DNA of 37,914 bases from an uncultured Pelagibacteraceae bacterium (GCA_902569975.1 CACFWD010000008.1:1-37914); one strand, 5' to 3'. Positions 1-8,444 are shown, counted from the stretch's first letter. Made by a program: numbers and translations. Notes: generated by a model not told the origin, from the sequence alone.

Positions 1-1
1 A

Positions 2-112
2 TTTTTGGGTGGAAGATATGTTTTAATGACTCAATTTGCACTAATTATAATTGTTCTTATCATCAGACCTAGAGGAATTGCCGGTATATTAGATAAAGCG
101 AGAGAAGCATGA
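2..112 (+). CDS. livH: Branched-chain amino acid-type ABC permease, LivH family, C-terminal end (partial)
   Basis: Only the last 36 codons are in the window; the gene begins upstream. The frame reads through a hydrophobic helix (LIIIVLII) into RPRGIAG and ends at TGA 110-112. An R-P-x-G tail after the last membrane helix is typical of LivH/LivM inner-membrane permeases. The stop overlaps the start of the next gene (ATGA at 109-112), and that gene is a LivM homologue, which supports the LivH call by the usual livH-livM order. The binding protein and ATPases of the system are not in the window, so the substrate cannot be read from here. LivM itself is a less likely alternative. Confidence 0.75.
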   Translation, partial: FLGGRYVLMTQFALIIIVLIIRPRGIAGILDKAREA

Positions 113-1767
113 GCGATATCAAGACAAAAAAAAGAAAAACTTGGAAAAATCCATTGGCGGTCTGGGGAGCTAAAGGTGGTAATCACGAAGTTCCAACACC
201 TGAATGGAGGAATCCACATCAAATTTGGAGAGACACTAAAGCATTTAAGGTGCCAACAACTAAAATTGGAAGACTCCACTACGAATATAAGTCAAGCAAT
301 CATGGTGAAAAAACTTGGAATAGACTCAGATGGTGGCCAACTAGAAGAACAATATTATGGACACAAGGTGTATATAATAGAAAAAGTCTTAAACCAGAAA
401 AAATCAGAAAAGACAAGAGACCAATATTTTGGTTTTTAAGTTTACTAGCTTTAGCAATAATGCCTTTTATTTTACCAGATGGTTATAAAAATAGCTTGCT
501 AACTGCTGGAGGAATTTTTGGAATTTATGCATCAATAAATCTTTGCTGGACACTTGTAATTGGAACTGCAGGAATATTTTCTTTAGCTACATATGCTATA
601 GTTGGAATGTCAGCATTTTTAACTACCTGGTTATCAATAAATTTAGGCTTACCTTGGTGGATGTTACCTATGATTGGTATGTTTGTTGGACTTGCTTTTG
701 GAATTATTATAGCCTTACCTGCTTTAAGATTAGATGGATTTTATTATGGTCTTTTAACTCTAGGTCTTAACGAGCTTTGTAGAGTATTTATCACAACTTC
801 ACATGCATTTGGAGCTGCATCAGGTGGACTGTACGGAGCTGACACTTTTGTTAATGATAAATGGGAACCTATGACACAAACTATTGTACAATATTATTCT
901 GGATTTGCATTATTAATTGCAGCACTTTTTCTATTTAGATTTGTAGATGGCAAAAGGATAGGTAGAATTCTAAAATTAGCGCCTGAAAAAAAAGAAGCGT
1001 TTGCAGAAGCATCAGGTGTTAACTATAAAAGGGCAAGAGTTACTGTCTTTTTAATATCATCAATTGCATTAGGATTTATAGGTGGATTTTATGCTGCTTA
1101 TTATAGAGGTAGTGCATTTGATATATTCTCTTTTCATACAGTAATCATGGGATTAGCAATGATTACAATTGGTGGTATTGGAAGAGCTGATGGTGCTGTA
1201 GCAGGTACTTTAATTATAGTGGTTTTAGATAGAGTTCTAGTAGAACTCGGTCCATATAGATATATCATAATAGGATTGATAATGATGTTTACAATTCTTT
1301 TTTTGAAAAATGGATTATTTGGAATAAGAAAACAATTTAGAGATTGGAGAGATAAAAAGAAAGGTGAAGCAAGATCATCAAGATTAGAAAGAGGAGGAGA
1401 AATGTTACCAGAGCAAGCAACTGAGATAGATAATAAAGATGAAATATACAGAAAAAGATATGATAAAATGCAAAGAGAGTTTTTAAAAACTCTAATTTGC
1501 GATGAGATAATTGAAGAGCATAAACAAAAACCTTTAGGACAGCACAGTGAGGCTTTAGAAAGAGTTTGTTATTATTTTAGAAGAGGTGCTATGAATGATA
1601 AATATGTGGTGAAATGTGAAGTTCCTTTTAAAAAATATAAAATAATGGCTCTTTCAGGAGTTAGAGGCAGATCGCCTAGACTTGTTGAAGACAAAATATA
1701 TGATACGGTTGAGGCTGCATATCATGGGCTGTTTTTAAGAAGAATTCAAGATTTAATGGAGGCATAA
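109..1767 (+). CDS. livM: LivM-family ABC permease fused at its C-terminus to a dimethylformamidase small-subunit-like domain
   Basis: The protein has 552 residues, far longer than the usual 300-350 for LivM. Residues 1-104 are a basic, Trp-rich, apparently soluble extension of unknown role. Residues about 105-410 are the permease: hydrophobic helices, the LivM stretch around N144-G157 (LCWTLVIGTAGIFSL), the LRLDGFYYGLLTLGL segment near 206-220, and NGLFG at 401-405 marking the normal family end. Residues about 432-552 are soluble and contain EEH (469-471), HSEALERV (479-486), YYFRR (488-492), KYKI (509-512) and FLRRIQD (542-548). As I remember the DmfA1 small subunit of N,N-dimethylformamidase (about 132 residues), it has this same order of motifs. 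The next gene is the large subunit, one base downstream, so context agrees. The fusion call rests on remembered sequence; an alignment would settle it. The gene overlaps livH by four bases. Confidence 0.85.
   Translation: MSDIKTKKRKTWKNPLAVWGAKGGNHEVPTPEWRNPHQIWRDTKAFKVPTTKIGRLHYEYKSSNHGEKTWNRLRWWPTRRTILWTQGVYNRKSLKPEKIRKDKRPIFWFLSLLALAIMPFILPDGYKNSLLTAGGIFGIYASINLCWTLVIGTAGIFSLATYAIVGMSAFLTTWLSINLGLPWWMLPMIGMFVGLAFGIIIALPALRLDGFYYGLLTLGLNELCRVFITTSHAFGAASGGLYGADTFVNDKWEPMTQTIVQYYSGFALLIAALFLFRFVDGKRIGRILKLAPEKKEAFAEASGVNYKRARVTVFLISSIALGFIGGFYAAYYRGSAFDIFSFHTVIMGLAMITIGGIGRADGAVAGTLIIVVLDRVLVELGPYRYIIIGLIMMFTILFLKNGLFGIRKQFRDWRDKKKGEARSSRLERGGEMLPEQATEIDNKDEIYRKRYDKMQREFLKTLICDEIIEEHKQKPLGQHSEALERVCYYFRRGAMNDKYVVKCEVPFKKYKIMALSGVRGRSPRLVEDKIYDTVEAAYHGLFLRRIQDLMEA
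1391..1404 (+). promoter_or_regulatory. Internal Shine-Dalgarno and in-frame ATG before the DmfA1-like domain of the LivM fusion
   Basis: Inside the livM frame, GAGGAGG at 1391-1397 is followed four bases later by ATG at 1402-1404, which is codon 432 of the fusion protein. Initiation here would give a free protein of 121 residues ending at 1767, close to the size of the DMFase small subunit. The motif also falls naturally from the codons for Arg-Gly-Gly-Glu, so it could be chance. Its exact placement at the domain boundary makes use as a start plausible. Confidence 0.45.
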
Positions 1768-1768
1768 A

Positions 1769-4096
1769 ATGGCAGAAATAAAAGTATTTGGATATACAGA
1801 TAAACTCTCAGTTAAACCAGGAGATAAAATAGATTTTCATGTATCTGCAGATGGGACTAAAACTGCAAATGCACAATTAGTAAGATTAATACACGGAGAC
1901 GAACATCCTAATGGACCTGGATATATGGATGAGGAAGTGGATTGTGAACTAAATGGTGTTTGGAATGTAAAAAAACAATTTACTCAACTTGGTTCATTTT
2001 TAAAAGTTGAAGATCCAAATAATCATCTTGCTATCGATGGAGACTTTACAGTTTTTGGATATATCAATCCATCAACACCTCATACTGGAGCTCATCAGTG
2101 GATATTTTGTAGATGGAATAATAAAACCAATGAAGGTTATGGAATAGGTATAAATAAAGACGGCCATTTAGAATTAGTAGTTGGTGATGGTAAAGAGGTT
2201 GACTATTTAGTTTCTGAATTACCAATGGTTAAAAAGATTTGGTATTTTGTAGCTGCAACATTTAATTATAAGACAAAAGAAGCAACTTTATATCAAGAGG
2301 GAGTAGTTAATAGATATAACTCATTACTTGGAAAAGTTGTTCCTTACGACTACAGGTCTCATACAAAAACAACTTTTAGATTTAAACAAAAAAATAATCC
2401 TAGAACACCTTTTATAGTTGCAGGAGCAATTGATAATCATGAATTGAGAGGTGATTTTGTCTCTGGAACATTTGCAGGAAAAGTAGATAGGCATGGTGTT
2501 TGTAATAAAGTTTTATCAAGAGAACAATTAGATAAAATGAAAGTTGGTGAAATGCCACCTAAAGAAAGTATTGTTGCTTATTGGGATACTACTGAAGGAT
2601 ATAATGAAAATGGTATCAGTAATACTGTAATTGATATTGGTCCAAATAAATTAAATTCAGTTGGGCATAATCATCCTGTCAGGGCAATGACTGGTTGGAA
2701 TTGGTCTGGTAAAAATGACTGTTTTAGACTTGCGCCTAAAGAGTATGGAGGAATAGATTTTCACCCAGACTCTATAACAGATGCAAAATGGGATGTTACA
2801 AATTCATTAGTAATCCCAGATAATTTGAAGAGTGGTGCTTATGCTATGAAATTAAAAGTTGGTACAAACGGAAGTCAACTTAGTGAAGAATATATTGTAT
2901 TTTTTGTGAGGGCGAAAGTTCCAAAAGCAAAAATATGTTTTTTATTTCCAACTGCGAGTTATCTTGCATATGCAAATGAAAAACTGAGTTTTGAGGCTCA
3001 AATAATTCAACCAATGACAGGTCAGCCTCCAACTATCACTGATATAGATGTTGAACAATATAAAAATCCAGAATTTGGTTTATCAACATATGATAGTTAT
3101 GCAGATGGAGGCGGGGTATGCTTCACATCATATCGAAGACCAGTTGTGAATATGAGACCAAAATATAGAACTTCAGGGATGGGTATCACTTGGCAGTTCC
3201 CAGCTGATCTATCAATAATCGGTTGGTTAGAACATCACTATAAAGATGAGTATGAAATTCTTACTGATGAAGATGTTCATTTAGAAGGAATAGATGCTTT
3301 AAAGCCATACAGTTGCGTTATATCTGGAACTCATCCTGAATATACTTCTGAAAAAATGCTAGATGCTTTTGAAGATTATGTAGCAGAGGGAGGAAGATTT
3401 ATTTATATGGGTGGTAATGGTTTCTACTGGGTTGTAGGTCATTATGAAAATGAACCATGGTGTTTAGAAGTTAGAAAACTAGATGCTGGTATGAGAGCAT
3501 GGGCAGCTAAACCAGGAGAATATTATATGCAAACAACAGGTGAAAGAGGAGGTTTGTGGAGAATGAGGGGTCGGGCTCCTCAAAAATTCTCAGGTGTAGG
3601 ATTTATAGCTGAAGGTTTTGATACAGCTGAGACTTATAGAAAAATGCCTGACGCTTGGCATAGAACTGTTTCTTGGATTACTGAAGGAGTTGAAGGAGAA
3701 ATTTTTGGTGATCATGGACTGGCTTATAATGGTGCAGCTGGTATAGAGTTGGACAGATATGATCTTTCTTTAGGAACGCCTCCTCATACAAAAATAGTTG
3801 CATCTTCAGGAGGCCACAGTGATAATTACGTATTAGTTACTGAGGAACTTCTATATGCTTATGCAGGTTTAGTAGGATCACTAGATTACAGAATACGAGC
3901 AGATATGACATATTTTACAGCACCAAATGAAGGAGCTGTATTTTGCACTGGATCTATTGGTTATGGTCAGTCACTGCCTTGTAATAATTTTGAAAATAAC
4001 ACTTCAACAATCCTTAAAAATGTTGTGAACGCATTTTCAAAAGAAAAAAAATTACCTGGTGGTTTGTGGACCCTAGAGGAAAAACAGTGGAAGTAA
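1769..4096 (+). CDS. dmfA2: N,N-dimethylformamidase large subunit-like amidohydrolase (DmfA2 family)
   Basis: The protein has 775 residues; characterised DmfA2 proteins have about 760. The known enzyme is a cytoplasmic amidase with a mononuclear non-haem iron that splits dimethylformamide into formate and dimethylamine. Residues about 75-260 look like a lectin/LamG-type beta domain, and residues about 385-760 are the catalytic DMFA2 C-terminal region. The iron ligands reported for the Paracoccus enzyme, recalled as Tyr399, Tyr440 and Glu521, have candidates here: Tyr398 or Tyr401 (SYLAYAN), Tyr441 (LSTYDSYADGGG) and Glu524 (THPEY). Other reported active-site residues, recalled as His519, Asn547 and Glu657, match His522, Asn550 (MGGNGFYW) and Glu660 (GIELDRYD) with one constant offset of three. 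The start is one base after the small-subunit-like domain. The true substrate may be another small amide. Confidence 0.85.
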   Translation: MAEIKVFGYTDKLSVKPGDKIDFHVSADGTKTANAQLVRLIHGDEHPNGPGYMDEEVDCELNGVWNVKKQFTQLGSFLKVEDPNNHLAIDGDFTVFGYINPSTPHTGAHQWIFCRWNNKTNEGYGIGINKDGHLELVVGDGKEVDYLVSELPMVKKIWYFVAATFNYKTKEATLYQEGVVNRYNSLLGKVVPYDYRSHTKTTFRFKQKNNPRTPFIVAGAIDNHELRGDFVSGTFAGKVDRHGVCNKVLSREQLDKMKVGEMPPKESIVAYWDTTEGYNENGISNTVIDIGPNKLNSVGHNHPVRAMTGWNWSGKNDCFRLAPKEYGGIDFHPDSITDAKWDVTNSLVIPDNLKSGAYAMKLKVGTNGSQLSEEYIVFFVRAKVPKAKICFLFPTASYLAYANEKLSFEAQIIQPMTGQPPTITDIDVEQYKNPEFGLSTYDSYADGGGVCFTSYRRPVVNMRPKYRTSGMGITWQFPADLSIIGWLEHHYKDEYEILTDEDVHLEGIDALKPYSCVISGTHPEYTSEKMLDAFEDYVAEGGRFIYMGGNGFYWVVGHYENEPWCLEVRKLDAGMRAWAAKPGEYYMQTTGERGGLWRMRGRAPQKFSGVGFIAEGFDTAETYRKMPDAWHRTVSWITEGVEGEIFGDHGLAYNGAAGIELDRYDLSLGTPPHTKIVASSGGHSDNYVLVTEELLYAYAGLVGSLDYRIRADMTYFTAPNEGAVFCTGSIGYGQSLPCNNFENNTSTILKNVVNAFSKEKKLPGGLWTLEEKQWK

Positions 4097-4103
4097 GGTC
4101 TAA

Positions 4104-4175
4104 ATGATCACATTGCTAATAGTAACTATTGTTGTAATACTTTTAGCTGCTTTATTAGTTTTTTTATATGCTTAG
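4104..4175 (+). CDS. Single-helix membrane micropeptide (23 aa), unknown function
   Basis: ATG at 4104 opens a frame of 23 codons ending in TAG at 4173-4175: MITLLIVTIVVILLAALLVF followed by LYA. The product is almost wholly hydrophobic and would be one membrane helix. AAGG at 4095-4098, partly inside the stop codon of the amidase gene, lies five bases before the ATG. The frame fills most of the 88-base gap between the amidase and the amidotransferase genes, which is large for this operon. It could be a small partner of the LivHM permease. It could also be chance, because AT-rich DNA easily encodes hydrophobic runs. Confidence 0.4.
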   Translation: MITLLIVTIVVILLAALLVFLYA

Positions 4176-4184
4176 ATAAGCGAT

Positions 4185-5069
4185 ATGTGTGGAATAGTAG
4201 GAATTTATCTTAAGTCTAAAAAATTTGAAAATTCTTTAGGGGGGATGCTTTCAGATATGCTTATTAACATGGGTTCAAGAGGACCAGATAGTGCTGGATT
4301 TGCTGTTTATAAAGAAGATGAAGATGAAAATTTTAAGTACTCACTATGCCTAAATGGCACTGATTATGAAAAATTTAAAAAAGAAATTACAAATAAAATT
4401 ACTATTTCAAATATTGAAAAAAACTCCGATCATGTAATCATGAAATCAAAAGATCAACCAAGTGATGTTATTAAAATACTAAATAAAAATTTTAATGAAA
4501 TTTCTATTGTTGGTTATGGTAAATCCATTGAAATATTTAAACAAGTTGGAGAACCAAAAGATGTTGTAAAAAAATTTAATCTTAAAAGTTTTAGTGGCAC
4601 CCATGGTATTGGTCATACAAGAATGGCAACTGAAAGTGCAATTACTACTGATGGTTCACATCCCTACTCTACTGGTGAAGATGAGTGTTTAGTGCATAAT
4701 GGATCATTGTCAAATCATAACAATCTTAGAAGAAAATTAAAAAAAGCAGGAATTAATTTTAATTCTGAAAACGATACAGAAGTGGCAGCTGGATATATAT
4801 CAAGCAATTTATCAAATAAAAAAAGTTTAAATAATACGCTTAAGGATGGACTCAAAGATTTAGATGGATTTTATACTTTTATCACTGGTACAAGAAAGGG
4901 TTTTGCAGTTTTAAGAGATGAAATTGCTTGTAAACCTGCTGTTATTGCCGAAACAGAAGATTATGTTGCTATTGCTTCAGAATTTCAAGCTATGGCTCAT
5001 TTACCAAATGTAAACGATGCTAAAATTTTTGAGCCTGAACCAGGTGTAGTTTATTCGTGGGAAAATTAA
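4185..5069 (+). CDS. glxB: GlxB-like class II glutamine amidotransferase (GltB N-terminal domain homologue)
   Basis: The protein has 294 residues and starts MCGIVGIY, so Cys2 becomes the N-terminal nucleophile of an Ntn-type glutaminase. Other class II marks are RGPDSAG near 33-39, GHTRMATES near 142-150, and HNGSLSNH near 171-178. It corresponds to the amidotransferase part of large-subunit glutamate synthase made as a separate protein. With the next two genes it forms the three-piece GlxBCD set known from rhizobia; the related MgsABC set makes N-methylglutamate in methylamine users. It would release ammonia or an amine from glutamine or a gamma-glutamylamide and pass it to the FMN subunit. 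The stop overlaps the next start (TAATG). MgsA is the alternative name if the substrate is gamma-glutamylmethylamide. Confidence 0.8.
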   Translation: MCGIVGIYLKSKKFENSLGGMLSDMLINMGSRGPDSAGFAVYKEDEDENFKYSLCLNGTDYEKFKKEITNKITISNIEKNSDHVIMKSKDQPSDVIKILNKNFNEISIVGYGKSIEIFKQVGEPKDVVKKFNLKSFSGTHGIGHTRMATESAITTDGSHPYSTGEDECLVHNGSLSNHNNLRRKLKKAGINFNSENDTEVAAGYISSNLSNKKSLNNTLKDGLKDLDGFYTFITGTRKGFAVLRDEIACKPAVIAETEDYVAIASEFQAMAHLPNVNDAKIFEPEPGVVYSWEN

Positions 5070-5752
5070 TGGAATTAGATTTAAAAAAAATAAATTTAAG
5101 AGAAGTTAATGACAAATTGCAAAATTTGGATCGAAAACAAAATCAAAGAGATTTCACAATTACAAATCCGGAGGGTAATCATGCAATATGTGCAGGTTTA
5201 ACAGAAGAGATGAATGTAACAATTAAAGGTCATGTTGGATATTATTGTGCTGGTATGAACCAAAAAGCACAAATTACAATTGATGGAAATGCAGGAACAG
5301 GTGTTGCAGAAAATATGATGTCTGGAAAAGTTCATGTCAAAGGAAATGCTTCTCAATCTGCAGGTGCTACTGCTCATGGTGGACTGTTAATTATTGACGG
5401 TGACGCAAGCTCTAGATGTGGCATATCAATGAAAGGTGTTGATATAGTTGTGAAAGGATCTGTTGGTCATATGTCAGGTTTCATGTCTCAATCAGGTAAT
5501 CTTATTGTATGCGGAGATGCTGGAGAGGCATTAGGTGATAGTCTGTATGAAACAAATATTTATATAAAAGGTAATGTTAAATCTTTAGGTGCTGATTGTG
5601 TAGAAAAAAAAATGGATAAAAAACATGTTAAAAAATTAAATAAATTTTTAAAAGAAGCTAACATAAAAAATCTCAAAGCTGAAAATTTCAAAAGATATGG
5701 ATCAGCACGAAAATTGTATAATTTTAAAGTAGATAACATAGGAAATTATTAA
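5069..5752 (+). CDS. glxC: GlxC-like GXGXG beta-helix protein (GltB C-terminal domain homologue)
   Basis: The frame can open at GTG 5057, but ATG 5069 overlaps the upstream stop as TAATG and is preferred, giving 227 residues. From about residue 50 to 170 there are regular turns of the GXGXG beta-helix, for example GHVGYYCAG, GNAGTGVAENM, GNASQSAGA, GDASSRCGIS and GSVGHMSGF. This right-handed helix forms the structural C-terminal domain in glutamate synthase. Here it is a free subunit between the amidotransferase and the FMN protein. The last 50 residues are Lys-rich. It should assemble with GlxB and GlxD in the cytoplasm; no catalytic residues are expected. MgsB is the equivalent name in N-methylglutamate synthase. 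Confidence 0.8.
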   Translation: MELDLKKINLREVNDKLQNLDRKQNQRDFTITNPEGNHAICAGLTEEMNVTIKGHVGYYCAGMNQKAQITIDGNAGTGVAENMMSGKVHVKGNASQSAGATAHGGLLIIDGDASSRCGISMKGVDIVVKGSVGHMSGFMSQSGNLIVCGDAGEALGDSLYETNIYIKGNVKSLGADCVEKKMDKKHVKKLNKFLKEANIKNLKAENFKRYGSARKLYNFKVDNIGNY

Positions 5753-5754
5753 AT

Positions 5755-7083
5755 ATGAGCAAAAAAATTAAAACTCATCCTAGACAATCATGGACGTTTG
5801 ACGAATATACTAATTCTGAAATAAGAAGAGCAGCATCAACTGGTATTTATGATATTAGAGGTGGAGGATCAAAAAGAAGGCTTCCTCATTTTGATGATTT
5901 ACTTTTTTTAGGTGCTTCAATGTCAAGATATCCACTTGAGGGATACAGGGAAAAATGTACTACTAATGTTACATTAGGTACACGTTATGCCAAAAAACCA
6001 TTAGAACTTGATATACCAATAACAATAGCTGGAATGAGTTTTGGCGCTTTATCAGGTCCTGCTAAGGAGGCTCTAGGAAGAGGAGCAAGTGCAGCTGGCA
6101 CTTCGACAACTACAGGTGATGGAGGAATGACTCCAGAGGAAAGAGGTCAATCAAAACAGTTAGTTTATCAACTTTTACCATCAAGATATGGAATGAATCC
6201 AAATGACTTAAGAAAAGCAGATGCTATTGAAGTAGTCATAGGTCAGGGAGCAAAACCAGGTGGTGGTGGAATGCTATTAGGTCAAAAAATTAATGATAGA
6301 GTTGCTAAAATGAGAACCTTACCAAAAGGTGTTGATCAAAGATCTGCCTGCAGACATCCTGATTGGACAGGTCCTGATGACTTAAAAATAAAAATTTTAG
6401 AGTTAAGAGAGATAACTAAATGGAAAGTTCCAATATTTATAAAAATAGCTGGAGCAAGACCTTATTATGATACGGCTTTGGCAGTGAAAGCTGGTGCAGA
6501 TGTTGTTGTACTTGATGGTATGCAGGGTGGTACTGCAGCAACGCAGGAGGTATTTATTGAAAATGTTGGTCAACCTACTTTAGCATGTATAAGACCAGCT
6601 GTAGATGCATTGCAAGATTTAAATGTTCATCGTGAAGTTCAACTTGTCATCTCTGGCGGTATTAGAAATGGAGCTGATGTTGCAAAAGCTTTGGCTTTAG
6701 GTGCAGATGCTGTATCTATTGGTAGTGCAGCAATGATTGCTATAGGTGATAATGATCCAAAATGGGAAAAAGACTATAAAAAATTAGGAACTACTGCAGG
6801 TGCTTATGATGATTGGCACGAAGGTAATGACCCGGCAGGTATATCTACTCAAAATCCAAAATATATGAAAAGGCTAGATCCAATTAAAGCAGGTAGAAAA
6901 CTTACAAACTATCTAAAAGTTATGACATTGGAAGCTCAAACACTTGCAAGAGCATGTGGTAAAAATAATTTACATAATCTTGAACCTGAAGACTTGTGTG
7001 CTTTGACAGTGGAGGCAGCTGCAATGGCTAGAGTCCCTTTAGCAGGTAGCAATTGGATACCAGGAATAAATGAAAAAAAATGA
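5755..7083 (+). CDS. glxD: GlxD-like FMN-binding glutamate synthase family protein
   Basis: The protein has 442 residues and starts two bases after glxC. It corresponds to the central FMN domain of glutamate synthase. Visible family marks include TIAGMSFGALSGPAKEALG (about 94-112), TTTGDGGM, IGQGAKPGGGGMLLGQKI, KIAGARPYYDTALAV, VVLDGMQGGTAATQ and SGGIRNGADVAKALALGADAV (about 300-320), which form the substrate, FMN and phosphate sites of a TIM barrel. The Cys cluster near the C-terminus (ACGKNN, LCALT) might bind iron-sulfur, but the classic spacing is not obvious. The reaction would be transfer of ammonia or an alkylamine onto 2-oxoglutarate using reduced FMN. No NADPH-oxidising small subunit (GltD) is nearby, so the electron donor is unknown. 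MgsC is the alternative name. Confidence 0.85.
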   Translation: MSKKIKTHPRQSWTFDEYTNSEIRRAASTGIYDIRGGGSKRRLPHFDDLLFLGASMSRYPLEGYREKCTTNVTLGTRYAKKPLELDIPITIAGMSFGALSGPAKEALGRGASAAGTSTTTGDGGMTPEERGQSKQLVYQLLPSRYGMNPNDLRKADAIEVVIGQGAKPGGGGMLLGQKINDRVAKMRTLPKGVDQRSACRHPDWTGPDDLKIKILELREITKWKVPIFIKIAGARPYYDTALAVKAGADVVVLDGMQGGTAATQEVFIENVGQPTLACIRPAVDALQDLNVHREVQLVISGGIRNGADVAKALALGADAVSIGSAAMIAIGDNDPKWEKDYKKLGTTAGAYDDWHEGNDPAGISTQNPKYMKRLDPIKAGRKLTNYLKVMTLEAQTLARACGKNNLHNLEPEDLCALTVEAAAMARVPLAGSNWIPGINEKK

Positions 7084-7117
7084 TTGATAGAGATCTTCTA
7101 AATACATAAGATAAAGA

Positions 7118-8443
7118 ATGCCAAAAAATTTATCTCAAATTGCAAAACAAAAAAAAATTAAATATTTTTTAATAAGTTTTGTTGATCTCTTCGGTGTCTT
7201 AAGATCTAAATTAGTTCCTGCTCAAGCAATATCAGAAATGCAAAAAAATGGTGCTGGATTTGCTGGATTTGCAGCATGGCTAGATATGACTCCAGCAGAC
7301 AGTGATATGTTTGGTATACCTGATCCAAATAGTTTAATCCAATTACCTTGGAAAAAAGAAATTGGTTGGTTGGCCTCAGATTTATATATGAATGGTAATC
7401 CAGTTAAGGCTTCACCTCGAATAATGTTGAAAGAACAAATTAAAAAACTCTCTCAAAAAAAACTTCAAATGAAATCTGGTGTAGAATGTGAATATTTTTT
7501 AATTACAGAAGATGGTTCTAAAATCGCAGATCCAAGAGATATCCAATCAAAACCTTGTTATGATCAATCTGCGCTAATGAGAAGGTATGATTTAATTAAA
7601 GAAATTTGTGACAGTATGATTGAATTAGGATGGAAACCATATCAAAATGACCACGAGGATGCTAATGGCCAATTTGAGATGAATTGGGACTATTCAGATA
7701 GTTTAGTTACAGCTGATAGACACGTATTTTTTAAATTTATGGTTAAAAGTTTGGCAGAAAAACATGGCTTAAGAGCTACATTCATGCCAAAACCTTTTCA
7801 AAACTTAACTGGGAATGGTTGTCATGCCCATGTTTCGGTATGGAATGGAAAAAATAATAAATTTTTAGATAAAAAAGATAAATTAGGTTTAAGTAAATTA
7901 GCTTACAATTTTCTTGGTGGAATAATGAAAAATGCTCAGGCACTATCTGCTTTTTTTAATCCAAGTATCAACAGTTATAGAAGAATCAATGCGCCACCAA
8001 CTAAGTCAGGTGCATCATGGTCTCCAAGCAGTATTTCATATACAGGAAATAACAGAACCCACATGATAAGAATTCCTGATCAGGGACGATTTGAGTTAAG
8101 ATTAATGGATGGATCAGCTAATCCATACTTACTTCAATCTGGAATAATTGCTGCTGGCTTAGAAGGTATAAATAAGAAAATTAATCCAGGTAAACCGTTA
8201 CACTGCAACATGTATACTGACTACAAAAAATATCCAAATTTAAAAAAACTACCTAATGACATAAATCAAGCTATTAAGATACTTGAAAATAGTAATTCAC
8301 TTACAGACGCTTTCGGGAAAGATGTCATACAGAGCTACGTAAAACTAAAAAAACAAGAAATTAAAAATTTTAATAATAAAGAAAATTTCAACAAAAAAAG
8401 ACCTGTTACTCAGTGGGAAAAAGATAATACTTTAGACTGTTGA
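7118..8443 (+). CDS. glnT: Type III glutamine synthetase (GlnT family), or gamma-glutamylalkylamide synthetase
   Basis: The protein has 441 residues, close to the roughly 435 of rhizobial GlnT. It has the beta-grasp start (FVDLFGVLRSKLVPA), GAGFAGFAAWLDMTP, the metal-site segment SGVECEYFL, DHEDANGQFEMNW, FMPKPFQNLTGNGCHAHVSVW (glutamate and ATP sites), the SINSYRRINAP segment and GRFELRLMDGSANPYL. These patterns fit GlnT from Rhizobium better than they fit GmaS as I remember it, although both belong to one family. It makes glutamine, or a gamma-glutamylamide, from glutamate, ATP and ammonia or an amine. The 34-base gap after glxD contains no clear signal. glxBCD-glnT is a known rhizobial gene order. 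The amidase upstream suggests the nitrogen source may be an amide-derived amine. Confidence 0.85.
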   Translation: MPKNLSQIAKQKKIKYFLISFVDLFGVLRSKLVPAQAISEMQKNGAGFAGFAAWLDMTPADSDMFGIPDPNSLIQLPWKKEIGWLASDLYMNGNPVKASPRIMLKEQIKKLSQKKLQMKSGVECEYFLITEDGSKIADPRDIQSKPCYDQSALMRRYDLIKEICDSMIELGWKPYQNDHEDANGQFEMNWDYSDSLVTADRHVFFKFMVKSLAEKHGLRATFMPKPFQNLTGNGCHAHVSVWNGKNNKFLDKKDKLGLSKLAYNFLGGIMKNAQALSAFFNPSINSYRRINAPPTKSGASWSPSSISYTGNNRTHMIRIPDQGRFELRLMDGSANPYLLQSGIIAAGLEGINKKINPGKPLHCNMYTDYKKYPNLKKLPNDINQAIKILENSNSLTDAFGKDVIQSYVKLKKQEIKNFNNKENFNKKRPVTQWEKDNTLDC

Positions 8444-8444
8444 A

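Noticed and set aside
7118..8443. Gamma-glutamylmethylamide synthetase (GmaS) as the firm name
   Set aside because: The motif wording fits rhizobial GlnT better than GmaS as I remember both, and the two cannot be separated with certainty by eye; kept only as an alternative function.
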